From NCBI RefSeq assembly GCF_964204645.1, contig NC_134036.1, positions 7,426,704-7,490,703 on the forward strand: DNA of 64,000 nt, read 5' to 3'. The notes under the pieces are model-generated. The model saw only the letters and a list, made by a program, of their open reading frames with translations. It made no database searches and was not told the origin of the DNA. Below, in pieces: positions 58,672 to 64,000 of this stretch (within the stretch, counting starts at the first letter, position 1; the number at the start of each line of letters is the position of its first letter). This stretch comes from Tubulanus polymorphus. Taxonomy: Eukaryota; Nemertea; Palaeonemertea; Tubulaniformes; Tubulanidae. The translations under genes were made by a program, and so were the position numbers.

Positions 58672-59612
58672 TCTGCAGCTATCTTCTTAGCGCGGTTCGT
58701 CAAATGAACTTGCCAATAACCCTTGGTTAAATCGATTTTAGTCATACACTTAATTTACCAATCTGATCGAATAAGTAACGAGACGAGTAGCACTATATAG
58801 GTTAACTATTTATTTGATGCACGAGCTTTCGCTACTAATTGATAGAAACTTCATCAGGTGAATGAGTGATCGACAAGATCATCTATCCTGGGTATTGGAT
58901 AACCATCTGTCTTGTCACTGAATCGACTTAACGAAAATCTGTCGCAAACCTCACCTTTCCATCTGGCTTAGGAATTAACAGACACGGAGAACTCCAGTCA
59001 CTATCACTGGGTTCAGCTACACCGATTTCTACCATGGCCTCGATCTCCGTTTTCAGGATATCTCTCTTGATTCACTCGATATGGGGCCAGTTTAACTGGT
59101 GTATCATCACCCACATCCAGATCATGAGTTATCAAACTGGTTTCACCCGGTGGATCTGTGAACAAACGTCTAAATTCATTAATCATATAAATCAATTGTT
59201 TCTTTTGATTAGGTTCTAAATGCGATAAATTTTCATCCAATAACCTTAATTCACTCGAATTGTCAAAAGTAGGAGGAACCACCAAATTATTCAAATCCAG
59301 CACATTATGAAATGGTTCCCCAGTTAATAAAGAAACAACTTTTGGATTCCTAACATCACATCTTCTATAATTACATATGGTTTCATCATATTTACATCAG
59401 GAGTTGTTACTATATAATCAACATGATTAACCTTTTCCTTTACTACGTAGGGACCCTGATACTTAACACGTAAAGTTTAACTGACATCTAGAACTTTATC
59501 TCCTGGATAAAAAATTATACTCCTAGCTCTCATGTCATGCCACATTTTCATCTTACTTTGTGATTCAGTTAAGTGCTCACGAGCACACTTCCACGTATTA
59601 CACATTTTATTA
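58672..59612 (-). pseudogene. Ty3/gypsy (Gmr1-like order) integrase C-terminus plus reverse transcriptase start, decayed
   Basis: Read on the minus strand from 59612, the first part is the integrase C-terminal module: AREHLTESQSKMKMWHDMRA, then YPGDKVL and the GPY/F box YQGPYVVKEKV, ending VNMMKPYV. An in-frame stop lies at 59477-59479. A spacer (LTGEPFHNVLDLNN, FRRLFTDPPGETSLITHDLD) leads into the reverse transcriptase: APYRVN, VEIGVAEPSDSDWSSPCLLI, PKPDGKVRFATDFR, YPIPRIDDLVD and LTKGYWQVHLTNRA. Frameshifts lie near 59062-59072 and 58905, a stop at 58928-58930, and a 97-bp insert splits the region. The catalytic YxDD block is gone, cut off by the telomere-like tract at 58671. Integrase before reverse transcriptase is the reverse of ordinary gypsy order and fits the Gmr1-like lineage. 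Confidence 0.85.
58771..58867 (-). mobile_element. 97-bp nested insert with 6-bp target duplication and hammerhead-like core
   Basis: GATCGA occurs at 58765-58770 and again at 58868-58873. Removing one copy and the 97 bp between restores an unbroken reverse transcriptase stretch reading through DLVD into QIG. This is therefore a clean insertion with a 6-bp target duplication. Read on the minus strand the insert has CTGATGA (58857-58851), a 20-nt segment that can fold with one mismatch, GAAA (58830-58827), then GCTCGTGC-ATC. CTGATGA...GAAA...UH is the conserved core layout of hammerhead ribozymes, which are known in Penelope-like elements and their short derivatives. Helices I and III are weak or absent here, so activity is doubtful. 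Confidence 0.7.
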
Positions 59613-59774
59613 CACCCTAAAATATTCTATAACTGTTATACTAATTTTTCATTTACTCATTACTAATACAGGATAAAGCAACAGAACGATGTCTCCCGAT
59701 ACTTCCGTTTCTTCCTTTTATAGAAAGTAGCCGGGAGTATCAAGAAGTAACAGCGAGATCCCTCCAGGAACCAC

Positions 59775-60080
59775 ATTATTAATACACTTCATTGTTCCAA
59801 CCCAACCAAATACGGAATTATGAATGAGAATTTATATTTTCATTGGTTTATCTTCGGATTTTATAAATTTAACTTTATCAGATATACTAATTTTAGGATA
59901 TTCTACGTCTGTAATTATTTTTATAATATTTTTCATATTTTCTAAATTTTCCTCTATCAATTAACCTTTATAAAATTTAAATTCAATAGCAGCTGGTCCA
60001 ATATAAATTTAAAATGCTTCAGTAATTTCAATATCTTTTTTATCATCTAATGAATTAATATAATTTCTAACATCTTCCAT
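59775..60080 (-). pseudogene. Decayed AT-rich reading frame, unknown
   Basis: From an ATG at 60080 the minus strand gives a lysine- and isoleucine-rich frame with three in-frame stops. Pieces include RNYINSLDDKKDIEITEAF, YIGPAAIEFKFYKG and KNIIKIITDVEYPKISISD, ending near FGWVGTMKCINNVV. The regular amino-acid texture between stops suggests an old gene. I do not recognise a family. It lies just downstream of, and on the same strand as, the zinc-finger pseudogene and has the same base composition, so it may be part of the same former gene or element. Confidence 0.35.
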
Positions 60081-60097
60081 GCATGGTCTTTTATTGT

Positions 60098-60695
60098 TTA
60101 ATTTTTTTTTATTCTTTTAATCATGCTTTCTTTCTCATTAATATCTTTATCAAAATAATCTTCACCTAAAATATTATTATTAATATTTCTAATATGACTT
60201 TTAGATTTTAAATGTTGTTCATAATAATACCTTTTGTAACTGAATGATTGATTACATGTATCATATTTATTTATTTCTTTTTCATTCTTTAATTCATCTA
60301 ATTTAGTTTGTAATATATCAATATTATATTCTAATTTCAATTTATTTTCTAAGTGAGATTTAGTATCATTAGGTCTTGCTTTTTGAGATTTATCTATATT
60401 GATTTTACATGTTGGACAGTAGTACTTCTTATTTGCTTCGATTTTAATGTCAAATTTTTTATTAAAATTGATTTTATATTATTCGAAATCTATATCATGG
60501 TGACCTTTTTCATTCTTACCTTTGTATATGAAATAGAAATCACCTGAATATAATTCTTCTAGATCTTCACGAGATAATCTATAGTGAATAATAGTGAATA
60601 ACTAATTTATCTCCATATCTATTAGTAACTGTTTCAATATTTGTAATTAAATATTTCTTATTTAAAGTTAATTCGGTTAACTTTTTTAAATTCAT
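60098..60695 (-). pseudogene. Decayed zinc-finger-like gene, possibly from a mobile element
   Basis: From an ATG at 60695 the minus strand reads NLKKLTELTLNKKYLITNIE, then TVTNRYGDKLVIHYYSL up to a stop. After a disrupted zone it continues LYSGDFYFIYKGKNEKGHHD, another stop, then YYCPTCKINIDKSQKAR with a downstream histidine. Its last part has a C2H2-like finger: DTCNQSFSYKRYYYEQHLKS with a second histidine after. In that finger the first cysteine is replaced by tyrosine (KYDTC), so zinc binding is likely lost. The last 80 codons are open to a TAA at 60098. The N-terminal style recalls short proteins encoded by DNA-virus-like or Polinton-like elements, but I cannot assign it. The gene is dead at its 5' end. 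Confidence 0.5.
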
Positions 60696-60710
60696 AATCT
60701 ACAGATCGTA

Positions 60711-60840
60711 TATATGGGGGTTCGGATTAAAGGTTGAAAGGTTGAGTGAGTAAAAAATGAAAAATAAATTCGAGCGTGCGTGTATTTTTCATTCTTTAAG
60801 AGCTCGACCTTTCGACCTTTGATCTGAACCCCTATTTATA
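60711..60840. mobile_element. 130-bp imperfect palindrome (foldback element 1)
   Basis: The left arm (GGGGGTTCGGATTAAAGG, then TTGAAAGGTTGAG) and the right arm (in reverse complement GGGGTTCAGATCAAAGG, then TCGAAAGGTCGAG) pair over almost the whole length, with the centre near 60776. The outer sequence AATAGGGGT...AAAGGTCGAAAGGTCGAGCTC is shared with the larger palindrome at 61201-61605, so both belong to one foldback family. Confidence 0.75.
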
Positions 60841-60843
60841 CAA

Positions 60844-61200
60844 TTACTTCTGTTTGTATACATCAAATCTAGTGCAGTTAAATAAGAAGTGCTCCTCATC
60901 CTCTATAGTGTTGTATTTTAGACATAAACGATTTTCAGCAGTTATTGATAGGTGCCGCCCTTTTTCGATCATGAGGTTATGGGAACTAGTTCTTAATTTG
61001 GCCATTGCTGACCTTTGGCAGAAGTCGTTAGTGACGAAGAGACATTTTTCTAATTTAAAGTCAGTTTTGTATTTGTTGTAAAAATTGGTAACTACTATGT
61101 TTTGAATCTGATATTTCACATTTCCAATATTTTCTGAAGTTGGCTAGTAGGGAGAATTTGATTGATAGGGTAGCATTTACAATATTCCGGGATCCATTGT
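60844..61200 (-). pseudogene. Non-LTR retrotransposon ORF2 C-terminal fragment
   Basis: The minus strand gives the cysteine-rich C-terminal module that follows the reverse transcriptase in many invertebrate LINEs: AMAKLRTSSHNLMIEKGRHL, then ENRLCLKYN, IEDEEHFLFNCTRF and the stop at 60844. The usual C-x2-C has become C-x2-Y (RLCLKY), losing one metal ligand. Upstream residues (NGSRNIVNATLSI, FRKYWKCEISDSKHSS) lie in another frame, so there is at least one frameshift near 61080-61120. The fragment sits exactly between the two foldback palindromes. The upstream limit is set by the palindrome start at 61201. Confidence 0.7.
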
Positions 61201-61605
61201 AGTAATAGGGGTAATGGGCTTCCAAGCCAAAGGTCGAACGGTCGAGCTCATTAAAAAACAAAACATTAAAAGTAATTTAAAACTATAATATATTTTCATA
61301 ACCGTGTGTATTTTATATTATAACTAAATATTTATTCTAAGATATCAATAATTTAAAAAGCATATTGTATTAAATCAATTGGTCGCTCCACTTCGCTACC
61401 GCTCCGCTCCGCGACCAATTGATTTATTTACAATACACAAATTCATATAATCAAATATATCTTAATGATAATAATTATTCTATTATTCAACTGAAATACA
61501 CACGGTTATGAAAATATATTATAGTTTTAAATTACTTTTAATGTTTTGTTTTTAATGAACTCGACCATTCAACCTTTAACCTGAAAGCCCATTACCCCTA
61601 TTACT
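61201..61605. mobile_element. 405-bp imperfect palindrome (foldback element 2)
   Basis: Arms of about 190 nt face each other around a 24-nt loop (61387-61410). The outer third matches best (AGTAATAGGGGTAATGGGCT; GGTCGA.CGGTCGAG.TCATT; AATTTAAAACTATAATATAT; ACCGTGTGTA). The middle has drifted, and the innermost TAAATCAATTGGTCGC/GCGACCAATTGATTTA is perfect. The outer motif is shared with the 60711-60840 palindrome. The loop is GC-rich with repeated GCTCC/GCTACC words. No coding capacity is visible. Confidence 0.85.
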
Positions 61606-61655
61606 CTTAAAATAATCATATACATGAATAACATTTAAATTGACGGATTATTCAA

Positions 61656-61663
61656 TATAAAAG
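61656..61663 (+). promoter_or_regulatory. Possible TATA box of the HNH gene
   Basis: TATAAAAG is a near-consensus TATA element 148 bp before the HNH ATG and just outside the right arm of foldback element 2. AT-rich context makes chance occurrence easy. Confidence 0.35.
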
Positions 61664-61810
61664 TATATATTTACAACATTATTTCAATATTCATATTTGT
61701 GTGAGTTAGATTTTTAAACATTAAAAGTGTTAGTAAAGTGTGATTGAAATAATACATGATATAAATCATTGAACTTCTAAAATCAATTTAGTAAAAAATA
61801 TGTATAATAA

Positions 61811-62479
61811 ATGGAATCAGAACAACCACAAACTATAAATATTACAAATAACACTGGTGTCATAAACATATACTACAAGAAGTGTTCTAAATGTGAATTA
61901 GATAAATTAGCTTTAACAGAATTTAGTAAGCGTAAGATTAGCAAAGATGGTTTTCAATATTGCTGTAAAACTTGCACTAAACTATATACCAAACAATATC
62001 GAGAAGATAATAGAGAAGCTTATAATGATTATATGACAGAATATATGAGAGAAAGATATCAAACAGATCTTAATTTTAGATTAAAACAATGTTTAAGATC
62101 TAGATTAACACAATTATTCAACAAAGAAACACATTCAGAAACACTATCTAATTTATTGGATTGTTCAGATGAATTTCTCAAATCATGGATAATATATCAA
62201 TTCGATGATAAAATGAATATAGATAATTATGGTGAATACTTTCATATTGATCACGTGTTGCCGATTTCTAAATTTGACATGAATGATGAATACAATAAAA
62301 AACTTATTTGGAATTGGAAGAATCTAAGACCTTTAGAAAAGAAGGAAAACATAATTAAATCTAATAAACTAGATTTACAGTTATATTTAGATCAACTGGA
62401 TAAAGCAAAGACATTTGTGGAATTATGGAATAGTATTTCACAGAATCAACCGCATTCTGAGGTTTTAATCAGTGGTTAG
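61811..62479 (+). CDS. HNH endonuclease, virus/phage-like, intronless
   Basis: This is a 222-residue intact frame starting at ATG 61811. Two CxxC pairs (C25-x2-C28 and C52-x2-C55) form a likely zinc knuckle before a basic, tyrosine-rich helix region (YTKQYREDNREAYNDYMTEY). The segment NFRLKQCLRSRLTQLF is typical of this family. The nuclease core is HIDHVLPISKF (H145, D147, H148), then NWKNLRPLEKKEN (N171, N180) and IIKSNK. These proteins cut DNA with a metal held by the DH...N...N/H core. They are common in phages, giant viruses and mobile elements. There is no intron, unlike the neighbouring gene at 62818. The very AT-rich codon use matches the surrounding stretch. Origin by transfer from a DNA virus or mobile element is inference. 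No AATAAA is obvious close downstream. Confidence 0.85.
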   Translation: MESEQPQTINITNNTGVINIYYKKCSKCELDKLALTEFSKRKISKDGFQYCCKTCTKLYTKQYREDNREAYNDYMTEYMRERYQTDLNFRLKQCLRSRLTQLFNKETHSETLSNLLDCSDEFLKSWIIYQFDDKMNIDNYGEYFHIDHVLPISKFDMNDEYNKKLIWNWKNLRPLEKKENIIKSNKLDLQLYLDQLDKAKTFVELWNSISQNQPHSEVLISG

Positions 62480-62733
62480 AAAGCTGGCAATTCTATTTGA
62501 GCTTTGTATGTATATAATACATACCTCTTGTTTACTACTAAAACGTATGTTGCCAAATATATCTTGTTTTCAATTCTAAAGAATTAATTAACTTCATCAT
62601 AAAGAACATCTGTGCAGAAATAATTAGTTTGGTCGAACGTGCGCTACGTCGGCAGTTAGAAATCAACTTTCACATACATAGTACGTATTGGATATTCTCT
62701 CTCAAAACACAGTTAACAGTTCTAAATCTAAAT

Positions 62734-62811
62734 GTAAGTACATATATTATGAAGTAGGGAAACCTTTAAACATATTTAAGTACAGTAATTCATTTTCACG
62801 ACATCTTTTAG
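62734..62811 (+). other. 78-bp intron in the 5' UTR of the next gene
   Basis: A GTAAGT donor at 62734 and a CATCTTTTAG acceptor ending at 62811 bracket 78 bp of AT-rich sequence. The acceptor lies 6 bp before the ATG at 62818 (AAAATGG context). Both sites are close to consensus. It supports a spliced eukaryotic transcript. Confidence 0.5.
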
Positions 62812-62817
62812 ATTAAA

Positions 62818-63544
62818 ATGGAACACAAAGATCAACCAGAAATTATAAGCCAACCAACGGATGAGGAACGATGCTACTGGATAGTGAAACTCAGGAATCA
62901 ATAGAAATGGAGGATGAAACTCTCGTAATTGACGAACAAACTTCACAAAATTACAAGAACATTTGGACTATCATCAAGAAATGGTGAAAATTCTGAGTGA
63001 TGTAATACATAATAAACAATTACCGCGCGAACTACAATTACCAAAATTACCAGCAACGCGACTCAAATTGCTGTTGGGGCTCAAAGAATCGAAAACTAAG
63101 AAAATGAGTGGAGAAGAGTTGAACGAGTTTTTAAAATCTAAATTAATCATTGACACAGAACATTTAAACTTTCCGGAAATACAAAGTGTAGAAGTTATTT
63201 CATTTGCTGAAATTACTGATATCTTAAAAAAAAGTTATAAAACCATATTAAATAGAAAAGCAAATCACCTATGGGACCACATCATTTTCGGGGGTTATCT
63301 AAATATAGGGTTTTCAATGTTTGATAAAGAAACTGACGGGATTTCTTGGGGGCTGTGGGTTAAAAAGAACATAGATATCAGTGCCGGTTCTGAAAGAAAA
63401 CTGAGAAGAGTAGGTAGATTAATAAAATATGAAAAAATCAAAATATTAGGATTAGCATTTAGTGAAGTAGTAAGACATTTACCAGAAATTGAAGAAATGA
63501 TTGGAAACAATCCAGTAAATAAAGAATTCTGGACAAAATTATAA
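62818..63544 (+). CDS. Unrecognised protein, C-terminal helical DUF3102-like segment; two apparent frameshifts
   Basis: The long frame is open from 62933 to 63544 (TAA). Its first in-frame ATG is at 62981, but good candidate N-terminal coding lies upstream in other frames: ATG 62818 (MEHKDQPEIISQPTDEE), then from 62871 LLDSETQESIEMEDETLVID. Two one-base losses, near 62868 and 62945, would join them. These may be real mutations or assembly indels. The main frame is charged and helical. Toward the end it has LWDHIIFGGYLNI, WGLWVKKNIDISAG, RKLRRVGRLI and LGLAFSEVVRHLP. That resembles the layout of phage and mobile-element DUF3102-type proteins (growth segment, W-xx-W/V, ISxRxAxR-like helix), but the match is weak. 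I assign no function. A 5' UTR intron precedes it, and an AATAAA lies at 63712. Confidence 0.5.
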
Positions 63545-64000
63545 ATTATAATACTGAAGGTCTTAGATATCAAAAATGTAATCTCGATTGTATATATCTG
63601 TTTTAATATTGTATTGTTTACTGTTAACTAAGTATTGCGCAATAACCGGTCCGATTGGACCGCATTTCTAATGTTCTCCATTGTTCTATTATCAATCGCT
63701 AAAATTTGTATAATAAATATATCTGTTTATGAAATAATATTTCCACCAGTCGTTTCTTTGAATTTATTTTCAGTTGAGGATTTGATATCGAGGATCCGAA
63801 ATGACTTATCTGGACAGTTATAATTACTGCTCCTAATAGATAGACAATAGTAGTGAGATATCAAATAGAATTTAAATAACATATAATAAAAAACAATAAC
63901 TTCAACTAGCTAGTGAATTCTATTATATTTTTAATATTTTCTTTTCAAAAAGAGAATAATTTATATTTTGAATAGATTCAAATATAAATTCTTTAAATTC
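63545..64000. other. AT-rich 3' flank
   Basis: No gene is visible. It contains an AATAAA at 63712-63717, possibly used by the preceding gene, and a perfect small hairpin CGGTCC-GATT-GGACCG near 63645-63660. Confidence 0.45.

Noticed and set aside
60353-60547. Hydrophobic 64-residue plus-strand frame
   Set aside because: It is antisense to the zinc-finger pseudogene. The hydrophobic look comes from reading AT-rich lysine codons backwards.
63635-63823. 62-codon frame after the last gene
   Set aside because: It begins at a non-ATG codon in AT-rich 3' flank and overlaps a likely polyadenylation signal.

Overview
The window looks like a piece of a nuclear chromosome from an animal, most likely an invertebrate. 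The reasons are spliced genes with GT/AG introns and AATAAA signals, decayed metazoan-type retroelements (Penelope-like, CR1-like, Ty3/gypsy) and degenerate TTAGGG-type telomeric repeats. No bacterial-style operon is present. The species cannot be named from the sequence alone.

Positions 1-53459 are a single head-to-tail satellite array with a monomer of about 120 bp (116-128 bp, changing mostly in 4-bp steps). It is about 62% G+C with 13 CpG per consensus monomer, next to an AT-rich flank. Each monomer carries a GGGA run and a YCGK tetranucleotide run. The array is hierarchical: monomer families are combined into 1228-, 1348- and 1454-bp higher-order repeats, then a 2707-bp duplication, then three copies of a unit of about 11.3-12.3 kb with constant offsets (11787, 11295 and 23082 bp). 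It stops at a 200-N gap (53460-53659).

Positions 53660-58000 are AT-rich and mostly non-coding. The main gene is a two-exon candidate at 55237-55744 for a 53-residue secreted peptide with a six-cysteine inhibitor-cystine-knot spacing. A possible tiny TATA-driven transcript lies upstream. After it come a 452-bp inverted-repeat element and a decayed CR1-like reverse transcriptase fragment.

Positions 58000-59612 are a mosaic of broken retroelements. A Penelope-like GIY-YIG endonuclease end is bracketed by telomere-like repeats. It abuts a Ty3/gypsy fragment in which the integrase C-terminus precedes the reverse transcriptase (Gmr1-like order). That fragment is split by a 97-bp insert with a perfect 6-bp target duplication and a hammerhead-like core.

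Positions 59775-64000 are very AT-rich. They hold a decayed zinc-finger gene, two related palindromic (foldback) elements on either side of a non-LTR retrotransposon C-terminus, an intact intronless HNH endonuclease gene with a virus or phage look, and an unrecognised gene with a 78-bp 5' UTR intron and two apparent frameshifts. The genes do not form a shared pathway; what links them is mobile-element activity.
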